DNA from: Oscillatoria sp. FACHB-1406
Lineage (GTDB): Bacteria > Cyanobacteriota > Cyanobacteriia > Cyanobacteriales > Spirulinaceae
Direction: 5' to 3'
Length of the DNA stretch: 64,000 nucleotides
Assembly (NCBI RefSeq): GCF_014698145.1
Contig: NZ_JACJSM010000003.1
Span: forward strand, 248,001-312,000
Below are positions 16,509-24,804 of the stretch, one piece after another. The number at the start of each line of letters is the position of its first letter. Position 1 is the first letter of the stretch. The position numbers and the translations under genes were made by a program. Under the pieces are notes generated by a model. It did not search any database. It had not been told where the DNA came from and was given only the letters and a program-made list of their open reading frames with translations.

Positions 16509-17153
16509 TCAACTTGCCGGAATTTCTGTTGTCAATTCTACGACTGGAGCAACACGATTGCCACTTCCACCAGCAAGAATACTAGCTTTGCTTTCAGGTT
16601 TGTTAGGGCTTTTTTTGAGCAGAGTTAATCCAGCCCCAAACGAGTCGGCGCGATAAACTCGTATACTTAGTAAGTAACTACTTCCATTAGAAGTTAAAGC
16701 TCTAGCTGCTTGGATTACAAAGTCTTTGCGATCGTCTGCTGTGGTACACTCGCCATTATTATTGCGATCTACGCAATATAAAATGGATGCCTGACCGACT
16801 TCAGGATTTGCACAATAACCCCCATATGTACTTATATCAGCTTTGTTACAACTAAGACTTGTGGCTGGAGCATCAAGCTTACTAAGGGTTTCAGCAGGAG
16901 TTCCGTTTGGAGAAACTATTGGAGGGGGCTTAAGCGAGGTAGAGCGTACTGAGTCGAGGTAAGCAGTGGCAGCTTGCGAGGCAAGTTCGACGCGCCGCGC
17001 TTGGATGCGAGTCGCAGCAGCAAAAGCAAGCACGGGACCAATCGCTACAATCAACAGAGTAACAATGACAATAGCAAGCAAACCCTCGATAATGGTCAGA
17101 CCTTGGGTATTATCTTTGAGCAGGTGTCGGAGGAGTTTGAGTTTAAAGTTCAT
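16509..17153 (-). CDS. hpsB: Hormogonium polysaccharide secretion pseudopilin HpsB
   Basis: 214 residues from ATG at 17153. A longer frame from GTG at 17240 would begin inside a strong hairpin (17202-17238), so the shorter start is preferred. The hydrophobic segment QGLTIIEGLLAIVIVTLLIV with Glu+5 after G marks a prepilin-like N-terminus. The sequence RIQARRVELASQAATAYLDS that follows is typical of HpsB. It is the second gene of the hps cluster, 114 bp after hpsA. Confidence 0.83.
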   Translation of the reverse strand: MNFKLKLLRHLLKDNTQGLTIIEGLLAIVIVTLLIVAIGPVLAFAAATRIQARRVELASQAATAYLDSVRSTSLKPPPIVSPNGTPAETLSKLDAPATSLSCNKADISTYGGYCANPEVGQASILYCVDRNNNGECTTADDRKDFVIQAARALTSNGSSYLLSIRVYRADSFGAGLTLLKKSPNKPESKASILAGGSGNRVAPVVELTTEIPAS

Positions 17154-17201
17154 GGTCGGTACTCGGTCAGTGATGGATGCTCGACTTAGAGACTGGGGTT
17201 T

Positions 17202-17238
17202 GAAGTTCCACCAAGCGCTTAGCTTGGTGAAGAACTTC
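17202..17238. promoter_or_regulatory. Hairpin between hpsA and hpsB
   Basis: GAAGTTC (17202-17208) pairs with GAACTTC (17232-17238), and ACCAAGC (17210-17216) pairs with GCTTGGT (17222-17228). The result is a 14-bp interrupted stem in the hpsA-hpsB leader. It could be an attenuator or an RNA processing site that lowers hpsB relative to hpsA. There is no T-run, so a plain terminator is less likely. Confidence 0.6.
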
Positions 17239-17267
17239 ACATTGTTAATCTCTACATTTATTTGCCT

Positions 17268-20200
17268 TTAAGGAGAAACACAATTTTGAGGGCGTTGGTC
17301 GTTATTGACGGCTGGTCTTGTATTTCCTCTTGGGTCTCCTGCGTTTGTGAACTGAGTTGCACATAACAGCGTTTTCGTCCATGCGTCATCGCGGCTGGTT
17401 TCTCGGTAATATTCGCTGGGTGCTTCACTGGAGTTGCGATTCAGTTTCTTAGCCAAAGCATCTGGAAGCTGCGAGAGTAAGCCGACATCAAAACCCCATT
17501 GACGCGATGGTGCTTCGTAAGTCTGGTTGCGTTGACCGTTTGCTTTGTAGAACTGAGGATAGCGGAAGAGAAAGTCGTTAGTAGCATTAGCTGCTGCAAT
17601 CGTCGTCGTAAAGGTTCCATTAACATTGGCTACAGGGTCTAAAAGATGCCAATAGGGACCCGTTGCATAAGCGCTACGTTTAAGCTGAATGAACGAGCCT
17701 TCAATTCTGGCGCGATATGATACCGTGCTGCCGCTAACCTGACGGTCTCTTGCCCAGTTTTCCGTAAAGTGAGGAAAGTTAGCCAGAGCGCCATTAAATT
17801 CTTGCGTCCGTCCGGGGCTATCACCAGCGATTAAGATTGCGTTAAAGCTGGGTGCTATAGAGTCCGTACTATTTGCCCAGGGCAACCAATGATTCTGATA
17901 CTGATTACCTCGGTTAATAGCACCTATCATTGTTGAATCGTCAGTTTTTTCAGTGACGTGAATCTGAAGAATAGGAACTAAGAGGGGTTGTGCCTTGGTT
18001 GCATCTTCTTCTGGCTCAATCGTTCCATTACTATTCAAATCCTTCGTTTGTCCGGCACGAACCTTTCTGTTTAAGTCATCCGCAAAGTACAGCTTTTTAT
18101 CAGACTTGTAAATTTCGTTGTCAGGGAATTTATAGCGATCGTCACCATCTACAGTTCGGAACAGTAGAGTATTGTCTGTTGATGTCTGGGGAGGAGAGCC
18201 TGCATCGCACGTAATCGTTCCTCCGGCGGCTGTTGTCAATTCAACATTATCCTTAGAAGTGTAACATTTGATTGTATTGCTATCGATTCCTAAAGGGATA
18301 GGAGCTTTCGTGTTGTCTAAAATGAGGCTCCCCTCAGAGGGTAAAGGAGAAACGGCTACTCCATTTACTTTGATACCTGTGATATCTGGAGTTTGGCGTA
18401 AGAATGCAACGCGACGAGCGTATTTTTGATAATCTGGCTGGGGCGGTCGAGCAGTTGTACCCGCTTTATAAGTAGAACTGAGTTTGGTATTGATTGTACC
18501 GTCGCCAATTTTGTTGGAAGCTTTTATCGTCCCATCAACCGACCAATCTTTTCCGGAGTCGCACTCAGATATTAGGAGCTTTGTACAAGTTTCCATCAAA
18601 TATTCTGAGAATTTATTCCGACGCTGAATCGGTGTAACAAAGTTGTTGAAGTAGGAGCTATACAGCCGTGGATTAGAGTCTTTCTCTGCGTAATTTTTAT
18701 CCTTATATTTGTCTGATATCCCTGCCACCGTCATTTCGCTGGAGAGACCGTTCGTGACAAAGTTATTGTCAAAGAAGCCATTATCGAGGCGCTTCTCCTC
18801 GATTGAGTCTATAGCTGGGGTGGAATTTTTTGCCTCTACTACAAATTTTGTTAGATCGTCGGTCGTTCGAGGGACTTTGATATTGCGGAAGCCGTTATCC
18901 ACCTGATTATTTCTCAGATCGAAATCGCCTTCATTACGGAAACCAAAGCGGAAACTATCGGAGAGGAGAGAGATGGTATCGGCAAGAATAGATACAGAGC
19001 GCCATTGATCTCCCGGATTGCAATTAAGTCGAGGGTCATCCTTGCGGCAAGCAAAGGAGGTATCGAGCGTCGTTCGGTCATAGAATTGAGACCAGGAGGG
19101 ATCGCTTTGCAATTTAATGTCCGAAAATTCCTCTCTGTCGTGAACATTAAAGCCTGGAGTATTCGTTACCGAGTCGCCAGCAGCGGACTGGGCTTTAATG
19201 TAAACTGGGAGATTTGAAGCAAGAATCAGACCTTTTTCTTCGGCTCTGAATTTATTGTCAGGCGCTCGCGCAATGCGTCGGCCGTTAATGAGCAAAACGC
19301 CGCTGGAACGCCGGGTGGGGTCTAGCCAGAAATCTGTGGCGCTGAGGCGATCTTTAGGACGAGGTTTGCCGGGTTCGCTCGTATCTAATTCGTGTTTGGC
19401 GAGTTCCAGACTAGTCTGGTCTGCTGCTGGTGCCGAACCGCTTCCCCACGGTAATGCTTGTTTGTTGCTGGCATCGGGCAGTGCATCATCGCGGGAAACA
19501 TAAACGATGCCACTGTTCGGTATTAAATATTCATCAACATTACCGAAGACTTGACCTACAGTTTGCTTGCGCAGTACGTCGAGATCGAGAACAGTCGCTC
19601 TGATTTCCATCGGTTGGCGCAGTTCGATTGGACGGTCGTATTCAGAGCGCTTACTACTGTTATTATTAACAGTTTTCTCATTGATAAACTTCGTTTGCGA
19701 CTTGTCGGTTGGTTGAAAAGAGTAACTTGTATCGTCGTAGCTATTTTCACTCGGCTTGTTTTCCGTTCCTCGGTCGTATTCAAGTTGTTTAACTTCCCGA
19801 GCGTCTAGAAACGCAATTTCTTGAATAGCGCCGTGGGGCAATCTCCCAATCGGCGTGCTTTCGTTGGGAGTAATTGTACTTCCTGCCAATCCGAGAATGT
19901 TTAAAGCACAGAGGGTAGAGTCAATCGCTGTTTTTTCAGAACGCGTGCGGTCTCCATGAGACTTCGATAGCGCTTGGCGTAATAAGGGGTTGACTAAGCG
20001 ACCGTTGGGGTAGACCAATTCGGCTTGTTGAAGTAAATCTGCATCGTTTTGACCCGTACCGGATGAAGTTCTACCAACCCCATAAGTAATACCGTTGTTG
20101 GATTGACCGTCTGCGGTACCATCCACGTTGTATTTGTTGACGGTATCACTGGCGGAGATGGGGAAATAGGCTAACCCTCCACTGACATTTGCATCGGCAC

Positions 20201-22463
20201 GATTTTGGGCTGTATTGCTGTCGGTCGGGTCGTAGTAACTGCTAACGCAGGCAATAGGTTCTTCGCCGTTCCTATAGGTATAGTGGTATACTGCGCTGGC
20301 TCGCATCCGCAGGAAAGGACGGTTTTTACTGCCTGCCGGATCTCGATCTTTAAGCGTATCTGCTGTGAGCCACGGGATCGCAGTCGGTGATATATCGATG
20401 TCTCCAGGTTTAGCAGCGTTAGGAATTGCTGGCATCCAGTCCGGCCACACTATCTTTGAGGCTGAATTCATATCATTGGGTTTGGCAGGTAAATAAACCC
20501 CAGCCCCAGTGACGATTCGCAATCCTCCTTTATCATCAAGGGAATTGTCAGGGTATGTAGCACTATCTTTTTCCCAGCTACCGTTGCGATCGGTTTGACC
20601 GATATCGACACCCTGTGAGACTTGAGATTTGCGATAGCGAATTGCATCGCTACCTTTCCATTTGGTTGCTTCGATTGACTGCTGACCTGCCTCGTTAGTA
20701 AATTCACCCCTGTTGGTTTCAAAATTCTTTGTCTTTTCGTTATAGAAAGAAGCAGGTAGACCGTTGCCGACTAGGATACGATCGCCAATCTCTTTCTCAT
20801 TGATCCGAGTTTTCGGATCGAGGGCGGGCAATTGTTCTGGCAACAAGTTTAACTTCGTTGTCGTGGCAGTTTTTCTGCTTTTCTTTGCGTCGTTATCAAT
20901 AAGTTCAGTCGGAAATATCCAATTTTTGTTTCTGGGACGAAGCCAATCAGTCCCTTCTCCATCAATTGCATCGGCGGTAGACAAGTTCTCCTCAACTCCA
21001 AAAGGTACTTCGGCGTAAGGAACTCGGCGAGTCAAGTCTCTAAACCATTGATTCAATGCTTTTTCTCTTGCTTCACTCTCTGTCATTTTATCTTCAGTCA
21101 CAAATCGAGTTGTATTGTTTCTGACTGATTCTGGATCTGATGAAGAATTTGCATTTTTTTCGAGGGCTGCCTTAACTAACAAAGCGATTCTGTCTTCATA
21201 AGCCTTATTGTTGTAAGCAAGAACATCTGCATCGTCATTTACTGATGATTCTGATTTTTGAGAAATATAATTTGTATTAACAGTTGGTTTATTTCCTTTA
21301 CCTGGAAAAAGATGAATATTGGTAGGCTTGAGATTTCCGGTTGTACCAATAATTCCGAAGCCAACGTTCCCACCCACTAAGATTTTGCCGTTTTCTTCCT
21401 CGTAAAAACAAGAGTTAGGGCTACTAACCTGATAAATTCTTAAGTTTTCAGAGTTACTATTAGCCGAAATTACAAGATTACTGCTTGTGAGAACCCGTCC
21501 GTTGAGTTTGAGCGGCGCACCAGAGTAGAGATTTAAGTCATCTTCATAGACAACGGCATTATTCCCAAAAGGAATTTTTACTCGGTCTTGCTGATACTCT
21601 AAACCCGTAAAACCCCTATTTCCACTGTAATTTTCATATTTATCATTATTGGCTCCTAGGTCAGCCTGATCTTTGTTAGTAATGGGTACGGTTACGGTAT
21701 AAACATAAAAACTCTTTTTCAAATTGCCGCTGACTCGGAACCAACCATCTGCCCCGACTAAACTAGCACTTGTTCCTGCGGCAGCGCAGTTAGCGGTAAG
21801 CTTGACGTTATCTTGGGGAGGCGTTCTCGCTTCAAGGGGCGATCTCTCACGAGAAAAACCCTTCGCATCTTTAGGCGGTGTCCGGAAGTAAATCCCGTAC
21901 AGCGTGAAGCTATCAAACTTACCATTATTGTCAGTATCTACAGGATAGCGCCATGCTGTCGTTGAAACTTTATCATTAGGCAGTCCATTATTCTGGGGCG
22001 TGCCGTTAGGTATATCTACGGCAAGCTGAACGCGAATTTCGTCGCTTAGATTGTACTGAGTGGATTTAAGTACGCTGTAAAAGGATAAATCGGAGGGCGC
22101 ACCTTGAGGCAGGTTGGGATCGGTGAAGAGTTTGTCGATTTTCTTTTTAGCGCGCTCGATCGCGGGTAACGAAGCATTCAACGTTACCTGGTTCACCCGA
22201 TAGTTACTAGCATTCTTAGCGCGATCGGTGGAGCGAATGACGATCGCGGTGGTCAACAGCGTCACCACCAAAATTACCATCACGGCAGTGGGCAGGACAA
22301 AACCGGCTGTCGCGCGATCGCGATTCCGCCCGTTCGCCCGCAGTCTCCGAAGCGTCCAGTCCTTCAAACTGTCGAGCAAAAGACTTATTTTTCGCAGGAT
22401 TTCGCTGGAGATGCGGCGAAAGGCTTTGATAAAGGGCTTGGGTTTGCGTCTGGAATTAGACAT
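17268..22463 (-). CDS. hpsA: Hormogonium polysaccharide biosynthesis protein HpsA
   Basis: 1731 residues, the usual very large size of HpsA. A long basic N-terminus (MSNSRRKPKPFIKAFRRIS) leads to one hydrophobic segment GFVLPTAVMVILVVTLLTTA near residues 54-75, followed by NASLPAIERAKKKIDKLF. This is the PilX-like start of this family. The rest is a long extracytoplasmic region rich in Asn, Asp, Ser and Thr, with few Cys. In Nostoc, hps genes are needed for hormogonium polysaccharide and gliding. It heads a five-gene minus-strand cluster with hpsB, hpsC and two pseudopilins, and is divergent from the glycosylase gene at 22798. Confidence 0.87.
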   Translation of the reverse strand: MSNSRRKPKPFIKAFRRISSEILRKISLLLDSLKDWTLRRLRANGRNRDRATAGFVLPTAVMVILVVTLLTTAIVIRSTDRAKNASNYRVNQVTLNASLPAIERAKKKIDKLFTDPNLPQGAPSDLSFYSVLKSTQYNLSDEIRVQLAVDIPNGTPQNNGLPNDKVSTTAWRYPVDTDNNGKFDSFTLYGIYFRTPPKDAKGFSRERSPLEARTPPQDNVKLTANCAAAGTSASLVGADGWFRVSGNLKKSFYVYTVTVPITNKDQADLGANNDKYENYSGNRGFTGLEYQQDRVKIPFGNNAVVYEDDLNLYSGAPLKLNGRVLTSSNLVISANSNSENLRIYQVSSPNSCFYEEENGKILVGGNVGFGIIGTTGNLKPTNIHLFPGKGNKPTVNTNYISQKSESSVNDDADVLAYNNKAYEDRIALLVKAALEKNANSSSDPESVRNNTTRFVTEDKMTESEAREKALNQWFRDLTRRVPYAEVPFGVEENLSTADAIDGEGTDWLRPRNKNWIFPTELIDNDAKKSRKTATTTKLNLLPEQLPALDPKTRINEKEIGDRILVGNGLPASFYNEKTKNFETNRGEFTNEAGQQSIEATKWKGSDAIRYRKSQVSQGVDIGQTDRNGSWEKDSATYPDNSLDDKGGLRIVTGAGVYLPAKPNDMNSASKIVWPDWMPAIPNAAKPGDIDISPTAIPWLTADTLKDRDPAGSKNRPFLRMRASAVYHYTYRNGEEPIACVSSYYDPTDSNTAQNRADANVSGGLAYFPISASDTVNKYNVDGTADGQSNNGITYGVGRTSSGTGQNDADLLQQAELVYPNGRLVNPLLRQALSKSHGDRTRSEKTAIDSTLCALNILGLAGSTITPNESTPIGRLPHGAIQEIAFLDAREVKQLEYDRGTENKPSENSYDDTSYSFQPTDKSQTKFINEKTVNNNSSKRSEYDRPIELRQPMEIRATVLDLDVLRKQTVGQVFGNVDEYLIPNSGIVYVSRDDALPDASNKQALPWGSGSAPAADQTSLELAKHELDTSEPGKPRPKDRLSATDFWLDPTRRSSGVLLINGRRIARAPDNKFRAEEKGLILASNLPVYIKAQSAAGDSVTNTPGFNVHDREEFSDIKLQSDPSWSQFYDRTTLDTSFACRKDDPRLNCNPGDQWRSVSILADTISLLSDSFRFGFRNEGDFDLRNNQVDNGFRNIKVPRTTDDLTKFVVEAKNSTPAIDSIEEKRLDNGFFDNNFVTNGLSSEMTVAGISDKYKDKNYAEKDSNPRLYSSYFNNFVTPIQRRNKFSEYLMETCTKLLISECDSGKDWSVDGTIKASNKIGDGTINTKLSSTYKAGTTARPPQPDYQKYARRVAFLRQTPDITGIKVNGVAVSPLPSEGSLILDNTKAPIPLGIDSNTIKCYTSKDNVELTTAAGGTITCDAGSPPQTSTDNTLLFRTVDGDDRYKFPDNEIYKSDKKLYFADDLNRKVRAGQTKDLNSNGTIEPEEDATKAQPLLVPILQIHVTEKTDDSTMIGAINRGNQYQNHWLPWANSTDSIAPSFNAILIAGDSPGRTQEFNGALANFPHFTENWARDRQVSGSTVSYRARIEGSFIQLKRSAYATGPYWHLLDPVANVNGTFTTTIAAANATNDFLFRYPQFYKANGQRNQTYEAPSRQWGFDVGLLSQLPDALAKKLNRNSSEAPSEYYRETSRDDAWTKTLLCATQFTNAGDPRGNTRPAVNNDQRPQNCVSP

Positions 22464-22797
22464 GATCGTTCGGTTAAGATTGGTCCCTGACTTGCAAAGG
22501 ATTGAAGTGCGTTGGGTTGAAGCGCGGTGTCGTTCGGGAGCGCTCGACTTGAAAACCCTCGGTTAATCCGTTCTCGCTCGTGCTTCTATATTGCAGAGGA
22601 TACCCACCTACACCCAAAAAGCGATCGCGCTCTTGGCTCGATGATAGAAAAGGCGATCGGTAATTTAAACCATGTCAGTTCGATGACCTCAGATCGCGCG
22701 AGCGAACCCGCGACGCGCTCCCGCAGGTATCCACGTATATATTGTAAAACTTGGGGATGTGGCGCTATCAGCTTTCTTTGTTTTTCTCGTTTGAGTT
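22464..22797. other. Divergent intergenic region upstream of hpsA
   Basis: 334 bp between hpsA (minus) and the DNA glycosylase (plus). It must carry both promoters, but I could not identify boxes with confidence. It includes HIP1 sites and a GC-rich patch near 22695-22735 (GCGCGAGCGAACCCGCGAC) that resembles REP-type repeats. Confidence 0.4.
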
Positions 22798-23496
22798 ATG
22801 AATTCCGAAGCACAACTTGCAGAATACTTTCAACGCAATCCCGCAGGGATCCGCTTCGCGGGGCGCGTCCAGTGGTTTCGCCGCCAACTGACGGCTTGGG
22901 GAAAGGTGAATCTGCGCGATTTTCCTTGGCGCAACACGCGCGATGCTTATGCCATTTTCGTGGCTGAATGTTTGCTACAAAAAACCGATGCAGCAACCGT
23001 GTTGCCTTTTTACAAAACGTTTCTAGAACGCTATCCAACTTTATCGGATTTAGCCGCCGCTTCCGTTGCAGAGGTGGGGGAGTTGCTGCAACCATTAGGC
23101 TTGTTTTTTCGCGCAGAACGCTTGGTTGAGGCGGCAAAATTACTGCAAACTCAATACGATGGCAAAATTCCGCAAACGGAAGCTGAGTTGCTGAAACTGC
23201 CGGGAGTGGGGAAATATACGGCGCGATCGCTCCTTGCCCACGCCTTCGCCCAGCCCGCCAGCATTCTCGATACTAACGTTGCGCGCATTTTCGAGCGTTT
23301 TTTTGGGCTGCAAGGCGATCGCGTTAAATCTCGCTGTCCTATTCTTTGGAAAGCTACCGAAATCGCACTTCCCGCCAGCAATGTCAGCCGTTGGAACTTA
23401 ATTTTACTTGACTTTGGGGCAGCAGTATGTACCGCTCGCAATCCCCGTTGCGGCGAATGTCCATTGCGATCGCGCTGTCAATTCCTCAACCATTAG
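22798..23496 (+). CDS. HhH-GPD DNA glycosylase, MIG/MutY-like, with Fe-S cluster
   Basis: 232 residues. The helix-hairpin-helix is LPGVGKYTARSLL (Tyr near 140), and the catalytic Asp lies 18 residues on in ILDTNVARIFERFFG (about Asp158). Four Cys at the C-terminus (C-x6-C-x2-C-x5-C in CTARNPRCGECPLRSRC) form a 4Fe-4S loop. FPWRNTRDAY and VAECLLQKT near residues 40-65 match MutY. However, the C-terminal NUDIX-like domain of MutY is absent, and the residue after GVGK is Tyr, as in MIG thymine-DNA glycosylase; EndoIII has Lys and MutY usually Ser. A G:T mismatch thymine glycosylase is therefore likely. A REP-like insert (22836-22867) encodes part of NPAGIRFAGR near the start. Confidence 0.82.
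   Translation: MNSEAQLAEYFQRNPAGIRFAGRVQWFRRQLTAWGKVNLRDFPWRNTRDAYAIFVAECLLQKTDAATVLPFYKTFLERYPTLSDLAAASVAEVGELLQPLGLFFRAERLVEAAKLLQTQYDGKIPQTEAELLKLPGVGKYTARSLLAHAFAQPASILDTNVARIFERFFGLQGDRVKSRCPILWKATEIALPASNVSRWNLILLDFGAAVCTARNPRCGECPLRSRCQFLNH
22836..22867. repeat. REP-like short repeat inside the glycosylase gene
   Basis: GCAATCCCGCAGGGATCCGC followed by TTCGCGGGGCGC. The two internal inverted arms CCCGC and GCGGG are visible. It is read in frame near residue 14 and resembles 6285-6312. Confidence 0.6.
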
Positions 23497-23555
23497 TACA
23501 AAAATACAAAGCATCGCTTAAACTAGAAAACAAAGCTTCTCGAGGCAATAACGCT

Positions 23556-24284
23556 ATGACTCTTTCCCTCGATCGCGAAATTATCTACCCCGACAGCGAC
23601 GGACAACCAATGGCTGACAATACCCTACAATATCGCTGGATTGTCTTAATCAAAGAAAATCTCGAACTTCTGTTCGCTGAGAATCCCGAAGTTTTTGTCG
23701 CGGGGGACTTGCTTTGGTATGCAGTGGAAGGTTCGCCCAAAATACGCCTCGCTCCTGATGTTATGGTAGCCTTCGGGCGACCCAAAGGCGATCGGGGTTC
23801 TTACCAACAGTGGAAAGAAGGCAACATCGCCCCGCAAGTTGTTTTTGAGATTCTTTCCCCTGGAAATCGCCTCAAAGAGATGGTAAAAAAGTTCCATTTC
23901 TACGAGCAATATGGGGTAGAAGAATATTACATTTACGACCCCGACGATAACGAACTCACTGGATTACTTCGCGAAGAAGATAAGTTGAATGTTATCGAAG
24001 AAATGGATGGTTTTACGAGTCCGAGATTGGGCATTCGTTTCGCTTTAACGCCGGAAACGCTGGAAATTTATCGTCCCGATGGGCGAAAGTTTTTGACAAT
24101 GCTCGAACTCGAACAAAGAGTCGAACAAGCAACTCAACGCGCAGAACAAGAAGCTCAACGCGCGGAACAAGCAACTCAACGCGCCGAACAAGAAGCTCAA
24201 CGCGCTGAACAAGCAACTCAACGCGCCGAACGATTAGCCGCTCAACTGAGAGCATTAGGAATCGATCCCGATAGCGAGAGTTGA
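23556..24284 (+). CDS. Uma2 family endonuclease with C-terminal heptad repeats
   Basis: 242 residues from ATG at 23556 (MTLSLDREI). The frame is open further upstream into the glycosylase gene, but that part is not conserved-looking. Uma2 (DUF820) proteins are PD-(D/E)XK nuclease-fold proteins expanded in cyanobacteria. Visible are IRLAPDVMVAFGRPKGDRGS, PQVVFEILSPGNRLKEMV (the ExL motif) and YGVEEYYIYDPDDNELTG. The C-terminus has repeated seven-residue units EQ-x-x-Q-R-A forming a predicted coiled coil, from tandem 21-bp DNA repeats (about 24120-24235). The biological role of this family is unsettled. Confidence 0.85.
   Translation: MTLSLDREIIYPDSDGQPMADNTLQYRWIVLIKENLELLFAENPEVFVAGDLLWYAVEGSPKIRLAPDVMVAFGRPKGDRGSYQQWKEGNIAPQVVFEILSPGNRLKEMVKKFHFYEQYGVEEYYIYDPDDNELTGLLREEDKLNVIEEMDGFTSPRLGIRFALTPETLEIYRPDGRKFLTMLELEQRVEQATQRAEQEAQRAEQATQRAEQEAQRAEQATQRAERLAAQLRALGIDPDSES
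24120..24235 (+). repeat. In-frame 21/42-bp tandem repeats in the Uma2 gene
   Basis: Alternating units such as GAACAAGCAACTCAACGCGC and GAACAAGAAGCTCAACGCGC recur about five times. Each unit codes for seven residues, so gain or loss of a unit keeps the frame and changes coiled-coil length. Confidence 0.75.
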
Positions 24285-24327
24285 TAGCGAACAAATTGCC
24301 GTGTAATCGGAATCAATTAATTCCTAA

Positions 24328-24360
24328 AGGTAAGGGCATAGCACTGCTATTTCCTTACCT
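24328..24360. terminator. Bidirectional terminator-like hairpin
   Basis: AGGTAAGG (24328-24335) pairs with CCTTACCT (24353-24360), with an inner ATAG/CTAT pairing. It lies between the convergent Uma2 and MoaD-like genes, where a shared terminator is expected. There is no long T-tract. Confidence 0.5.
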
Positions 24361-24406
24361 ATCTTGTTGTTATGCCCCAACAAACTATTCAACTTTCCCG
24401 AACGTA

Positions 24407-24682
24407 TTAACCCCCCGCAACCGCCGGGACAATACTGACTTCATCCCCATCTTTCAATACTGTTTCCATTCCTTGCAGGAAGCGAATATCTTCGCTATCG
24501 ACGTACACATTTAAAAAGCGGCGAAGTTTGCCTTCTTCATCGCAAATTCGCGCTTTAATTCCCGGAAAATCACTTTCAAGAGCCTCGATTAATTCAGTGA
24601 TATTACTCCCCGAAACTTCAATCGTCGCTTGCTCTTTAGTATATTTTTGTAATGCAGTCGGTACTAAAACTTTTACAGCCAT
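24407..24682 (-). CDS. MoaD/ThiS-family ubiquitin-like sulfur carrier
   Basis: 91 residues ending in Gly-Gly (SIVPAVAGG), the activated tail of beta-grasp sulfur carriers such as MoaD, ThiS and CysO. Blocks [27 protein letters not shown] and [15 protein letters not shown] fit the MoaD subfamily. It lies 122 bp downstream of thrC on the same strand. This position beside threonine synthase and away from molybdopterin genes suggests a carrier for another pathway, perhaps cysteine or another thiol-containing product. That role is inference; no adenylating partner is seen here. Confidence 0.85.
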   Translation of the reverse strand: MAVKVLVPTALQKYTKEQATIEVSGSNITELIEALESDFPGIKARICDEEGKLRRFLNVYVDSEDIRFLQGMETVLKDGDEVSIVPAVAGG

Positions 24683-24804
24683 TTTTTCAGCGAACAGTTA
24701 TTCAGTGAACAGTTATCAGTAGAGAGAGAACAGCGGACAATTGAATTGGAGAAATGCGATCGCGATCGGCGAACAACTATCAATTGTCCATTGTCCGTTA
24801 TTCA

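Noticed and set aside
17154-17240. Upstream GTG start for hpsB
   Set aside because: It would start within a strong hairpin and add residues encoded by the inverted repeat.
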